Part shown: positions 51,755 through 60,663 of the stretch, piece after piece | How the letters are laid out: each line of letters opens with the position of its first letter | Numbering within the stretch: the stretch's first letter is position 1 | Source of the DNA: Nocardia amikacinitolerans NBRC 108937 | Lineage (GTDB): Bacteria; Actinomycetota; Actinomycetes; Mycobacteriales; Mycobacteriaceae | Assembly: GCF_001612615.1 (NCBI RefSeq) | Contig: NZ_BDAU01000001.1 | Location: forward strand, 186,001 to 250,000 | DNA: 64,000 nt | Direction: 5' to 3' | Notes under the pieces: model-generated | What the model was told of the DNA's origin: nothing | The model's input: only the letters and a program-made list of their open reading frames with translations | Database searches by the model: none | Made by a program: the position numbers and the translations under genes

Positions 51755-52259
51755 CAGCTCTCCTCGATGTGCTCGGTCGGATCTCGCGACAGCATTCAGG
51801 CACCTGCGCGCGCCGAAACCATACCGGCATTTCGGCGCCGCCGACACTCCGCGCAAACCCGGCGAGGCGGCAATTCGGCTGCGGGTGAAGGCATCTCGGC
51901 GGTGCGGCTCTGACCAGAAGTCCGACCGTTGCGGTGCAGGTCAACGGGTATGTCCTCGTCTCGCAAGTCTCTTGCGCACCCAATGATGTACCGCCACAGT
52001 GCATGCCATGCCGCGGTCACGGCAAACACAGAGTTCAACCCGACATCGGCTGCACGCCATCGAATGTTGTGCCGCGGTTCACCGACCGACCGCGGCGTGC
52101 ACCCGGCCGTGATGCCCCTTCCCACACACCGTCTGTACGCCTCACATAGTCGGTGCCTATGCGAGGCGTACAGAACCTATGTGGGACAGGGCCGTATGCG
52201 TGGGGTCTGCGGATGGTGGGGTCACGCGCTCAGCTGCGTCGGTCGGCCGTCGCGGGTGG
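51755..52259. other. Non-coding 505-bp interval
   Basis: No convincing gene. It is less GC-rich around 51940-52080. Its notable content is the long hairpin at 52133-52173 and a further complementary segment at 52177-52183. I see no tRNA. Confidence 0.6.
52133..52173. repeat. Long inverted repeat with alternative pairing partner
   Basis: CTGTACGCCTC (52133-52143) and GAGGCGTACAG (52163-52173) are perfect 11-bp arms. Inside, CATAG and CTATG extend the stem after one A-C mismatch, leaving a 7-nt loop. CACATAG (52143-52149) can instead pair with CTATGTG at 52177-52183. No T-tract follows on either strand. Confidence 0.7.
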
Positions 52260-53711
52260 CTAGGGCTCGCCCACCATGGCGCGGATATCGGGCAGGTTGC
52301 CGATGCGTTGGGCGACGGTGCGGCCGGGGGCGTCGGTCTGCGGGGAGCCGGTCGCGCGCAGCAGTTCGCGCAGTCCCGCAGGGTCGCGTCGCCCGGACTC
52401 GGCGGTGATGCCCAGGTAGCAGGCGAGCGCGCCGACGACGATCGGTGACGCGCTCGAGGTGCCGCTGAATTCGTCGGTGTACCAGTAGTCTTCGTCGCCG
52501 CCGCCCTGCAGGTCGCCGTATCCGGTGGTGGTCACCTCGCGTCCCCAGCCTTGCGCGTCCACGCGGGAGCCGTAGTTGGAGAACGCCAATCGGGACCGGG
52601 CCGGGCCGTGGTCGCGGTCGTGCGTGCCTGGCGGCGGAGCGCCCGCGCCCACCAGCACCGCGCCGGAATCGGCGGCGCCGCCGCGGAAGGGGTTGCGCCA
52701 CGTCTCCGGGAAACCGCTCGGGCGGGTGTCGTAGAGCGCGGCGTCGAGGTCCTCGCCGCCGTTGCCCGCCGCTTCCACCACGATGACGCCGCGTGCGGTG
52801 GCGTAGCGGATGGCGGCGAGGTCGTCGGGCCACCATTCGATGGCGATGTAGCCCAGCTGGTCGGGGCGGCCCTGGTAGTTGCGGCGCGGTCCGGGGCGGT
52901 GCAGTTCGATGAGGATGATGTCGCCGGGGTGCAACGCGTCGGCGGCGGTGCGGATCGCCGCGGCCGATCCGGGGCCGAACACCGAGACCGCCCGGATGGT
53001 GGCCTCGGGCGCGATGCCGGTGATGCCGAAAGCGTTGACGTCGCCGCTGATTTCCCCCGCGACCGCGGTGCCGTGGTTGCGCCAGCCTTCGTCGGCGGAG
53101 GGTTCGCCGCCGATGACGCCGCCCTGATTCTGGGTCAGGTCCTCGTGGGTGAACCGCCACGCGCCTTCGATGTCGATCACCCGCACGCCCGTTCCGCGCC
53201 CGCCGGGCCTGCTCCACGCCCAGCGCGCGTCGATACCGGTCGGCGCGGCATCCAGATATCCTTGCCTGCCTTGGAAATCCGGCGTCACCGCTGGGGCCGC
53301 GGCCATCGAAGCGGACACCGCGGACAGCGGCGCGATGGGCGGTTCCGCCGGTGGTTTGACGTAGGCGCCGGCCACCGCATCGTCATCCCGCAACTGTTCG
53401 GCAACCGCTTCGAGGTCGTCGGCGACGCCGAGCACGGCGAAGTAGTTCAGGTACTGCGCGCCGATCGATTCCTGGTCGGTGCCGCGCAACCGCCCCGGCA
53501 GCCGGTCGGCCGGACCGAAGATCGGGGACAGCCGGGCGCCGCCGGGCAGCGTCGCCTGCAGATGGGATCGCCCGGCGGCGCTGTCCCGCAAGGCGATCGG
53601 GCCGATGGGACGCGCCGCCCCATGGGTGACGACGATGAGTTCCGCGGGCGATCGCGTCGAACCCGGTACCGGTGGCCGTGCCGAACTACGCCGCTGATCC
53701 GTGGGTGCCAT
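52260..53711 (-). CDS. S8-family (subtilisin-like) serine peptidase without signal peptide
   Basis: A 483-residue subtilase. Catalytic Asp lies in VRVIDIEGAWRFTHEDL, His in NHGTAVAGEI, the oxyanion Asn in VVEAAGNGGED and Ser in SGTSSASPIVVGAL. About 165 residues precede the catalytic domain and contain no signal peptide, so the enzyme looks cytoplasmic or exported by another route. The ATG at 53711 has no good ribosome-binding site. It lies 38 nt downstream of an HdeD-like gene on the same strand. Confidence 0.87.
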   Translation of the reverse strand: MAPTDQRRSSARPPVPGSTRSPAELIVVTHGAARPIGPIALRDSAAGRSHLQATLPGGARLSPIFGPADRLPGRLRGTDQESIGAQYLNYFAVLGVADDLEAVAEQLRDDDAVAGAYVKPPAEPPIAPLSAVSASMAAAPAVTPDFQGRQGYLDAAPTGIDARWAWSRPGGRGTGVRVIDIEGAWRFTHEDLTQNQGGVIGGEPSADEGWRNHGTAVAGEISGDVNAFGITGIAPEATIRAVSVFGPGSAAAIRTAADALHPGDIILIELHRPGPRRNYQGRPDQLGYIAIEWWPDDLAAIRYATARGVIVVEAAGNGGEDLDAALYDTRPSGFPETWRNPFRGGAADSGAVLVGAGAPPPGTHDRDHGPARSRLAFSNYGSRVDAQGWGREVTTTGYGDLQGGGDEDYWYTDEFSGTSSASPIVVGALACYLGITAESGRRDPAGLRELLRATGSPQTDAPGRTVAQRIGNLPDIRAMVGEP

Positions 53712-53749
53712 AAGAGACAGTGAACCGGTTGCGCGGGCGTCCCGCCAGT

Positions 53750-54349
53750 TCAGCTGCGTGGCATGGGCACTCGCGTCAGGCCGGGGACCCGCACCGTGGC
53801 GCCGCGACCGACGCCGGACAGTGCGATCTCGAGCCCGCCGAGCACCGCGAGGCACCCGCCGACGAGCACTCCGAGGGTGTCGAGTTCCTCGAGCGGCAGG
53901 ACGAGCACGACGATGCCGATGATCATCGTGAACACCCCGAACAGTTCGTGCCGTCCGCTGTCGGAGAGCTGCTCGTCGTCCCAGGCCGCGACGGTGGCCT
54001 GGGTAATGCCGCGGATGGTCCAGCTCAGTCCGATCCACATGGCCAGCAGCAGCACGGAATTGCCTCCGCGCAGGCATGATACGGCCATCAGCACCGAGAG
54101 CAGTCCGCTGACGAACACCAGCGTCCGCAGCGGTAGCGCGAAGCGTGCGCCGACCGCGAGCCACAGCTGCGCGGCTCCGGAGGCCAGCAGATACAGGCCG
54201 AACAGCAGCTCCAGGGTCGGCACGGACTTCTCCGGCCAGACCGCGACAAGCACGCCGAGGGCGACGGAGCACACACCCACGACCAGAATCGCCTCCCGTC
54301 CCCCGCGGACCCGCGACTCCACACGCCCCTCACCATCGTTTCCGGGCAT
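53750..54349 (-). CDS. HdeD/DUF308-family membrane protein
   Basis: A 199-residue protein with six short hydrophobic helices and the repeated pattern LLFGLYLLASGAAQLWLA typical of HdeD/DUF308 proteins. The family is linked to acid stress in E. coli, but the function in actinobacteria is unknown. It is upstream of the subtilase gene by 38 nt, possibly one transcript. Confidence 0.83.
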   Translation of the reverse strand: MPGNDGEGRVESRVRGGREAILVVGVCSVALGVLVAVWPEKSVPTLELLFGLYLLASGAAQLWLAVGARFALPLRTLVFVSGLLSVLMAVSCLRGGNSVLLLAMWIGLSWTIRGITQATVAAWDDEQLSDSGRHELFGVFTMIIGIVVLVLPLEELDTLGVLVGGCLAVLGGLEIALSGVGRGATVRVPGLTRVPMPRS

Positions 54350-54427
54350 AGCTCCATGATATGACCGCAGAACACGGTTAGCCTGAAGTTTGCTATTTGT
54401 GGTTCAGCCTGCAACGACTTACCCGAA

Positions 54428-54820
54428 TCAGCCGGTGAAGGACTCGGGGCCGAAACGTCCCCAGGCCACGAAGGCGGCCAGCGCGAGGTAGACGAAATTC
54501 AGTGCGACATATTTGTACTGGCCGTAGCGGGCGTGGGTGATCATCGCGCCGATCATCAGCAGGACCCAGCAGACGGCCGTCACCGGCACCAGCACCGGCG
54601 CGATGTCGAGCACAGCCGGCAAGATGAAGCCGGCCGCGGCCAGGATCTCCAGGGCTCCGAGAGTTCTGACGAAACCGGCGCTCGCGTGCTCGGTCCATCC
54701 CCCGCCGGACTTCCTGCCCAATTCGTCCAGCTTGGCTTTGGGCATGAACGCTTTGGTGGCGCCACCGAAGAGGGCCAGGGCGGCAAGCAGTCCGGTGACG
54801 ATCCAGAGGGCGAGGTTCAT
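54428..54820 (-). CDS. DoxX-family membrane protein
   Basis: A 130-residue four-helix DoxX/DoxD-like protein (MNLALWIVTGLLAALALFGG start, VAWGRFGPESF end). GGAGA lies 6 nt before the ATG at 54820; the longer open frame upstream has no similarity. The family occurs with redox enzymes in the membrane; substrate unknown. It is homologous to the damaged copy at 37.55 kb. Confidence 0.85.
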   Translation of the reverse strand: MNLALWIVTGLLAALALFGGATKAFMPKAKLDELGRKSGGGWTEHASAGFVRTLGALEILAAAGFILPAVLDIAPVLVPVTAVCWVLLMIGAMITHARYGQYKYVALNFVYLALAAFVAWGRFGPESFTG

Positions 54821-55267
54821 TTGCTTCTCCTGAGGTGCACGCGACTCGGGCTCGTCCGGGATCCGGTCGAGCCGTTCGTCGTCGTCGGACTGCCGGATGC
54901 CGTTCGCGGGCATCACCGGTCGGCTTCCCGATGGTGTAACTGGTCGAGCATCAGACACCGCCGACCCTGGACGTGTGACACCCCCGCCGGCGTGACCTCC
55001 GCCACCGCATGGACCGCCCTTCCGGCCGAGCATCGACACGCCTGGCCATTGTGTGGCGATCATCGACGCACCAGACGTCTGGTCACCTGCGTCGGCGCGT
55101 CGGACGAGCTCGCGCAGCCCTTCGTCAGATCGGGCACCTGACCGACCGGCACGTCGAGGCACGTCGCCCCGAAGCCGAGTTCGAGACCCGCTGAGTCTGG
55201 GCTGAATTCCGGCGGAGTGCCAGTCACCCGGCGACAAGCTGGATCGCCACTCACGCCGCGAATTCCG
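54821..55267. other. Non-coding 447-bp interval
   Basis: Upstream region of the DoxX gene and downstream of the coiled-coil gene. I see no supported gene, tRNA or strong hairpin in it. Confidence 0.5.
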
Positions 55268-56380
55268 TCAGGGGCTTTGGACCGGTTCCGTAGTGGCTCC
55301 GATGCGGGAGGCGGCGAGCAATTCGTCGAGTTGGCGTTCGGCGCGTTCGGCGCGGGCGAGGGTTTGGCTGCGGGCGTCGTCCAGGGCGGCGATCCGTTGG
55401 GCGGCCTCGGCGCGGGCCCGTTCCAGGGATGCGGCCGCTTCGGCGCGGTAGGCGGCGGCTTCGGCGGCGGCGGTGCGGCGCAGGTCGGCGAGTTCGGTTC
55501 GGGTGGCGTCGAGTTCGGCGCGCAGGCGGGTGAGTTCCTCGCGGGCCTCGGCGAGGGCTTGGGCGCGTTCGGCGGTGGCCTGTTCGGCGCGGTCGATGGC
55601 GCGGTCGGCGTCGGCGGCGCGTTGCACGGCGAGGTCTCGTTCGGCGCACGCCGCGGTGATCCGCTGGGCGGATTCCCTGCGCACCTGTTCGATCTCGGCG
55701 GCGGCTTTGCCTCGCGCCTTCTCCACGTCCTCGCTCGCCTGCTGACGCGCGCGTTCGACGTCGTCGACGGCTTCGCGGCGCACCGCGCGGATCTCGGCCT
55801 CGGCTTCGGTGCGCGCGGCGAAGACGTCGTCGGCGGCCTGCTTGGTGACCCGTTCGACCTCGCGGAGCGCGTCGTCGCGGGCGGCATTCGCCTCGGCGAC
55901 CAGTGTTTCCGCCCGTTCGGCGGCAGCGGCGGCATCGTCGGCGGCCGACTCCGCGATCCGTCGCGCCTCCTCGGCCTCGCGCCGCGCCTGCTCGGCGGCG
56001 ACCGTCGCGACCTCGGCCTCCGCGATGCGCCGGGCGGCGTCGGCTTGCACAGCCTGCACCTGTGCTTCGGCGATCGAGGGATCAGCAAGGGTGGAGAGTT
56101 CGACGACGGCCGCGTTGAGGTTGTTGCTCAGCTGTTCGGCCAGGCCACGGAACTGGGCGAGCAGCTCGTCGGCGCGCGCCCGCGCCGCGGTCACCGGACC
56201 CTGTGGCGTCACAGTGACGGAAGCGGCGGGAGCCTCCGACTCCTGTTGCAGCCGTTGCCTTTCCCGCCACGCCCGCCATCGCGTGTGGTCGGGGTGTTCG
56301 CAGTATTCCGACGGTCGCCCGGGGCCGCCGCCGCGCGTGATGGGCCGGGTGCATCCCGGATAGCTACAGGTGCTGGACAC
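55268..56380 (-). CDS. Coiled-coil protein with N-terminal Cys/His motif (KfrA-like architecture)
   Basis: A 370-residue protein. The first 45 residues carry Cys5, Cys10, Cys27 and His29/His32, a likely small zinc-binding unit (CSYPGC, EYCEHPDHTRWRAW). From about residue 60 to 355 the chain is almost entirely Ala/Glu/Arg coiled coil. The layout resembles KfrA-type plasmid DNA-binding coiled-coil proteins, but homology is not shown. The start is a GTG with a weak ribosome-binding site. A perfect 14-bp inverted repeat lies about 100 bp upstream and may be its target. Confidence 0.75.
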   Translation of the reverse strand: MSSTCSYPGCTRPITRGGGPGRPSEYCEHPDHTRWRAWRERQRLQQESEAPAASVTVTPQGPVTAARARADELLAQFRGLAEQLSNNLNAAVVELSTLADPSIAEAQVQAVQADAARRIAEAEVATVAAEQARREAEEARRIAESAADDAAAAAERAETLVAEANAARDDALREVERVTKQAADDVFAARTEAEAEIRAVRREAVDDVERARQQASEDVEKARGKAAAEIEQVRRESAQRITAACAERDLAVQRAADADRAIDRAEQATAERAQALAEAREELTRLRAELDATRTELADLRRTAAAEAAAYRAEAAASLERARAEAAQRIAALDDARSQTLARAERAERQLDELLAASRIGATTEPVQSP

Positions 56381-56476
56381 CGGAGAATCGTAGCGTTGTT
56401 TTCGTCGTGTCCAACGTATTCACACGAAACGAAATCCGTGTCGGCACAAGGGAAGACATCGGCCCAGTTCGGCTCG

Positions 56477-56511
56477 CTGACCGCCGATAAGTGAACATTA
56501 TCGGCGGTCAG
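56477..56511. promoter_or_regulatory. Perfect 14-bp inverted repeat upstream of coiled-coil gene
   Basis: CTGACCGCCGATAA (56477-56490) and TTATCGGCGGTCAG (56498-56511) flank a 7-nt spacer. A second, shorter repeat with the same 7-nt spacer, CGTTTG/CAAACG, lies at 56554-56572. No T-tract. Best read as operators in the 429-bp divergent space between the coiled-coil and oxidoreductase genes. Confidence 0.6.
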
Positions 56512-56748
56512 GATCTGCAACTCCCCCGGTCGACGCCAGATTCGATTCGTTTACGTTTGGTCGCAACAAACGCAACGTAACGGCTACGAAACCCTTTGAA
56601 AACTAGGACCGCTGGCACACACGTACCACTCCCGCCTGAGCGAGCTGCTGGATGGGCGAGGGTGCCCACGCACTCCCCTGTGCGGCGGCCCCGTCGATCG
56701 CAGGCGAGCCCAACAAGCCGAACCACCACTGTGATCTGCCTCATAAAG

Positions 56749-56775
56749 TGTCAGATTTTTCGTCGCTGCGGTGTC
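56749..56775 (+). promoter_or_regulatory. ECF41-like promoter before oxidoreductase paralogue 2
   Basis: TGTCAGA (56749-56755), 16 nt, TGTC (56772-56775), similar to the two ECF41-type candidates at 15.4 and 40.8 kb. It is 34 bp before the ATG at 56810. Confidence 0.4.
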
Positions 56776-56809
56776 TTGTGATCGACCCACTCGGATCGAA
56801 GGAGACACC

Positions 56810-58000
56810 ATGGGCAAGAACATCGAGGTAGTAGTGGTCGGCGGCGGATACGCCGGAGTGATGGCGGCCAATCGGGTGCGGCAGCGCGACGACGTGGCGG
56901 TGACCCTGATCAATCCGCGGCAGGTCTTCGTACCACGGCTGCGGCTGCACCAGCTGGTGGGTGGCACCCACGATGCGGTGGTCGACTACCAAGAGGTGCT
57001 CGCCGAGGGCGTCGAGCTGGTGGTCGACAACGCGACGCGCATCAACGCGACCGGGCGCACCGTGACCCTCGCCGAGGGCGGCAGCATCGGCTACGACTAC
57101 CTGATCTACGCGGTAGGCAGCTTCACCGGCGGACCACGCGTGCCGGGTGCGGCCGAATTCGCTTATCCCGTCGCGACTTTGGAGGCCGCTCAACGGCTGC
57201 GGTCGGTGCTCTTCGACACGCCTGCGACGGCAACGGTGACGGTCGTCGGCGGCGGGCCGGTGGGTATCGAGACCGCCGCGGAACTCGCGGAACAAGGTCG
57301 CAGTGTCAGGCTGGTCTGCGGCGCTGTCGTCGGCCCGTACCTGCATCCCAGCGCGCGGCGCACAGCACGCAAATACCTCACCGAACTCGGCGTCGAGGTG
57401 ATCGAAGGCCCGGATACGTCGGTCGCCGCGGTGGGATCGGGAACCGTGGAACTCCGCGACGGCCGCACCCTGGCGAGTGGGGTCACCATTTGGGCCGCGG
57501 GTTTCGATGTGCCCGATCTGGCCGAACGCAGCGGGTTGCGTACCGATGCCGCCGGGCGGCTGCTCACCGACGAAACGCTGACCAGCATCGACAGCGATCG
57601 CATCATCGCGGCGGGCGACGCGTCGGCGCCCTCGGACCTGCCGTTCCGGATGAGTGCCTACGTCGCAGGCTGCATGGGCGCCCACGCCGCCGACACGCTG
57701 CTGGCCAGGATCGCGGACGAGCAACCGGCACCGATCGACTTGGCATTCCAGGCCATGTGCTTCAGCTTCGGCCGCGGCGCCGGGATCTTCCAATTCCTCA
57801 ACAAGGACGACACGGCGAAGCGGTTGTACTTCACCGGGTTCATGGGCCGCAAGCTCAAGGAATTCTCCTGCGCCGCCAGCGTCAAGCACCTGGTGACCGA
57901 AGCCAACAAGCCCGGCTCCCATCACTGGCCGAAGGACGGTGCACACCGCCCCGCCCTGCTGCGAGCCCGGAACGAGAACGTGACGACACCGAGCGCGTAG
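56810..58000 (+). CDS. FAD-dependent pyridine nucleotide oxidoreductase (NDH-2-like), paralogue 2
   Basis: A 396-residue flavoprotein, the same length as the paralogue at 14.2 kb. FAD loop GGGYAG at the start, intact NAD(P)H loop GGGPVGIETAAEL, and the second FAD motif IIAAGDAS. Expected reaction: NAD(P)H oxidation with transfer to a quinone or other acceptor. The ATG at 56810 has GGAG upstream. A carboxylesterase gene follows on the same strand after 71 bp. Confidence 0.88.
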   Translation: MGKNIEVVVVGGGYAGVMAANRVRQRDDVAVTLINPRQVFVPRLRLHQLVGGTHDAVVDYQEVLAEGVELVVDNATRINATGRTVTLAEGGSIGYDYLIYAVGSFTGGPRVPGAAEFAYPVATLEAAQRLRSVLFDTPATATVTVVGGGPVGIETAAELAEQGRSVRLVCGAVVGPYLHPSARRTARKYLTELGVEVIEGPDTSVAAVGSGTVELRDGRTLASGVTIWAAGFDVPDLAERSGLRTDAAGRLLTDETLTSIDSDRIIAAGDASAPSDLPFRMSAYVAGCMGAHAADTLLARIADEQPAPIDLAFQAMCFSFGRGAGIFQFLNKDDTAKRLYFTGFMGRKLKEFSCAASVKHLVTEANKPGSHHWPKDGAHRPALLRARNENVTTPSA

Positions 58001-58071
58001 CCGCCGCTGCTCTCAGTGGCACGGTGTGCGGCAGTCGGCACCCCGACGGTTCGAGGGGTAGACATGACCGA

Positions 58072-59577
58072 GTGACTATCGAATCTCGAGTCCGCACGGC
58101 AGCCGGAGTCGTTCGTGGCAGGTGGGAGGACGGCGTCGCGGTATTCCGCGGAATCCCCTACGCCGCCCCACCATTCGGCCCACGACGATTCGCGGCACCC
58201 GTGGCGGCCGAGCGCTGGGATGGCGTTCATGACGCGGTAATGTTCGGTCCGGCGGTTCCCCAAGCGACGAACAGGGGTTCGGTGATGTCTTCGGTGTCCG
58301 GCCGCACCGAGGACGGTTCCGAGGACTGCCTGACCCTCAACGTCTGGTCCCCCGACCCCGGCGCCGCGCACCTACCGGTGATGGTGTGGATCCAGGGCGG
58401 CACGTACCTGGAAAACAACTGCGCCAACCCGCATTACGACGGTGCGAAGCTCGCCGCGTCCGGTGTGGTGTTGGTGAGCATGAACTATCGCGTCGGCGCA
58501 GAAGGTTTCGCCCACATCGCAGGAGCCCCGGACAACCGAGGCATTCTCGACCAAATCGCCGCGCTGCGGTGGGTCCGGGACAATATCGCCGTCTTCGGCG
58601 GCGATCCGGACAACGTCACCGTCTTCGGTCAGTCCGCCGGTGGCGCGTGTATCGCCGCGCTGCTCGTCATGCCGTCGGCGGCGGGACTGTTTCGTCGTGC
58701 GATCAGTCAGAGCATGCCGGGCACCTACTTCTCCGCACGGCTCGCCGCCGCGATCTCCACGACTATCGCCGCGCAACTCGGCGCCGAGGCCACCGTCGAC
58801 GAGCTCGCCCGAATCCCGCCACGGGCACTGACCGACGCGACGGCGGCGGTGATCCGGAAGATGCCGGACTTCGTCGAATCGTGGGGCCCCATGGCGTTGA
58901 CACCGACGCCGTTCTCCCCCGTCGTCGACGGCATCCTGCTCCCTGAGGCACCGTGGCGCGCACTCGCCCGCGGCGCCGCGCGTGACATCGACCTGCTCGT
59001 GGGGCACACCCGTGACGAATTCCGGCTCTACACTTCCCGTCCCGGCGGCGCGCCGACCGATGCGCGAATGACCGCAGCCTTCGACCATCTCGCGCCGACC
59101 GCGGACCGCGACTACCGCACCGCCTATCCCGACGCCACCCCGAGCCAACGGTATGAACTCCTCAACACCGACTGGCTGTTTCGCATGCCCAGCCTGCACC
59201 TCGCCGACGCCGCCCACGCCGGCGGCGGACCCGTGTGGCTCTACGAACTCCACTGGAGCTTCAACCGGGAGCAGGGCGCCTCGCACTGCCTCGACTTCCT
59301 GCTCGTGTTCGGCACACTCGGCGCCGACGAGGTGCGCGCCCACCGGTCCGCCCACCCGAACGCCGTGAAGGAGATCACCCACGTCTCCGCCGACATGCGC
59401 ACCGACTGGGTGACCTTCGCGACCACCGGCGAACCCGGCTGGGCACCCTACGATCCGCACGCCCGAACCACCCGCGTCTACGACGCCACACCGACTACTC
59501 GGCCCTATCCCGAGCAACGCTCCCGACGCATCTGGTCCAGCCATGAGTTCGGCACCCTGGACCTGCGTACCGGGTAA
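58072..59577 (+). CDS. Type B carboxylesterase
   Basis: A 501-residue alpha/beta hydrolase of the carboxylesterase B family: VFRGIPYAAPP near the start, EDCLTLNVW, oxyanion WIQGGTY, nucleophile elbow VFGQSAGGAC (Ser), and His in ASHCLDFLLVFG. The acid residue is probably in the HTRDEFR region. No signal peptide is seen, so it is intracellular. The start is GTG 58072; a GAGGGG site lies rather far upstream. Possibly co-transcribed with the oxidoreductase. Confidence 0.9.
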   Translation: MTIESRVRTAAGVVRGRWEDGVAVFRGIPYAAPPFGPRRFAAPVAAERWDGVHDAVMFGPAVPQATNRGSVMSSVSGRTEDGSEDCLTLNVWSPDPGAAHLPVMVWIQGGTYLENNCANPHYDGAKLAASGVVLVSMNYRVGAEGFAHIAGAPDNRGILDQIAALRWVRDNIAVFGGDPDNVTVFGQSAGGACIAALLVMPSAAGLFRRAISQSMPGTYFSARLAAAISTTIAAQLGAEATVDELARIPPRALTDATAAVIRKMPDFVESWGPMALTPTPFSPVVDGILLPEAPWRALARGAARDIDLLVGHTRDEFRLYTSRPGGAPTDARMTAAFDHLAPTADRDYRTAYPDATPSQRYELLNTDWLFRMPSLHLADAAHAGGGPVWLYELHWSFNREQGASHCLDFLLVFGTLGADEVRAHRSAHPNAVKEITHVSADMRTDWVTFATTGEPGWAPYDPHARTTRVYDATPTTRPYPEQRSRRIWSSHEFGTLDLRTG

Positions 59578-59999
59578 CCGCGTCAACAGACATCTCCGTA
59601 TTCCGCTGCGGTGCACGCGATTTCGCACGCTTCGCCGATCGGACACACGGCCATGAGGGATGCTGCGAAGCGGCGATCGCGGGGTCGCGAGGAGCGGACC
59701 GGCGACGACTCCGCGACGGATGTACTGGTCGCGCGGTCGACCGAGGTCTGCGCACCCGCCAGTTCGGCCGCGCACGCTGCGCGCGAGTTCGCCGCGATCA
59801 TCCAGGATGCAGCGCGCGAGCTGACCTCGATTCCCGAACAGCCCTGCGGCGCAGTCTGTTCGACGTAGGGTGCGCACGAATGCGATTGCGGGTTCGGCTC
59901 CGCGCGCCTCTCGGCTATTGGCTATTGGCTATTGGCTATTGGCTATTGGCGCGAGCAACGCAATGGCGGCGAGCCGTGTCGCAGGGCTACGACGGGTGG
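59578..59999. other. Non-coding 422-bp interval with heptamer repeat
   Basis: Between the esterase end and the convergent HxlR gene. Small frames exist on both strands (59611-59868 plus, 59583-59801 minus) but neither has a ribosome-binding site or family I recognise. The tandem repeat at 59913-59950 is the clearest feature. Confidence 0.5.
59913..59950. repeat. Five-copy GGCTATT tandem repeat
   Basis: Five perfect GGCTATT units plus GGC (59913-59950) in the space between convergent genes. A 7-bp perfect repeat is likely to vary in copy number between strains by slippage. Confidence 0.9.
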
Positions 60000-60575
60000 T
60001 CAGCGGTTCGCCGGCGCGACAAGGGAGCGCGTGCCCATGACCACCTCGGTCGCGGCGGCCAGGTCGAAGTGGAGTTCGAGGTCCGGCGCCTCGGCGGGGC
60101 CGTCGTGGTGGCTGATGCCCGCGCTGGTCACCACGTAGTGGAAGGTGGTCTCGCCGATGTGGACGGTGACGACTCCTTCGGCGATCAGCTCGGCGACGGC
60201 GCGTCCCAGCGGCAGGGCGAACCAGTGCGCGCGCACGGCGTCGGTGGCGCCACGTTCACCGAGCAGCGGTGCGCCCCAAGCAGAGAGCGCGGCGAGTACG
60301 GGGCGCAGGCCGCGGCCGGACTCGGTGAGTTCGTAGACGGCGGTGGCCGCGCGGGGGCCGACGCGGCGGCGGGTGAGGATGCCGTCGCGCTCGAGGTCCT
60401 TGAGCCGGGCGGCCAGCACGTCGGTGCTGATCCCGGGCAGGTCCGCGAACAGATCGCTGTAGCGGCGCGGGCCCGAGGACAGTTCGCGGACCACCAGCAG
60501 ACTCCACCGGTCGCCCACGACGTCGAGTGCGCGGCTCACGGCGCAGAAGTGGTCATAGCTTCGGCGTGGCACCAT
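60000..60575 (-). CDS. HxlR-family transcriptional regulator
   Basis: A 191-residue HxlR/MarR-like winged-helix protein: CAVSRALDVVGDRWSLLVVREL (the HxlR hallmark, about 10-31) and FADLPGISTDVLAARLKDLERDGIL. A C-terminal extension of about 90 residues (SCP-2-like) may bind a ligand. The ATG at 60575 is 17 bp from a double palindrome. It is divergent from an aminotransferase gene. Confidence 0.88.
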   Translation of the reverse strand: MVPRRSYDHFCAVSRALDVVGDRWSLLVVRELSSGPRRYSDLFADLPGISTDVLAARLKDLERDGILTRRRVGPRAATAVYELTESGRGLRPVLAALSAWGAPLLGERGATDAVRAHWFALPLGRAVAELIAEGVVTVHIGETTFHYVVTSAGISHHDGPAEAPDLELHFDLAAATEVVMGTRSLVAPANR

Positions 60576-60591
60576 CCCACTGTAACGAATC

Positions 60592-60629
60592 ACTTGGAAA
60601 ATCCAAGTGCATACTTGGAAAAACCAAGT
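60592..60629. promoter_or_regulatory. Two tandem 17-bp palindromic operators
   Basis: ACTTGG-AAAAT-CCAAGT (60592-60608) and ACTTGG-AAAAA-CCAAGT (60613-60629) are near-identical palindromes centred 21 bp apart, two helical turns. They fill the space between hxlR and the aminotransferase and are most likely bound by HxlR dimers, controlling both genes. Confidence 0.85.
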
Positions 60630-60663
60630 AGAGTGTGCGGCAATCGCACTGAAAGGGATGTTC

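Noticed and set aside
59583..59801. 72-codon minus-strand frame with several Cys residues
   Set aside because: No ribosome-binding site or family; overlapping frames on the other strand are equally long. Kept only as a note.
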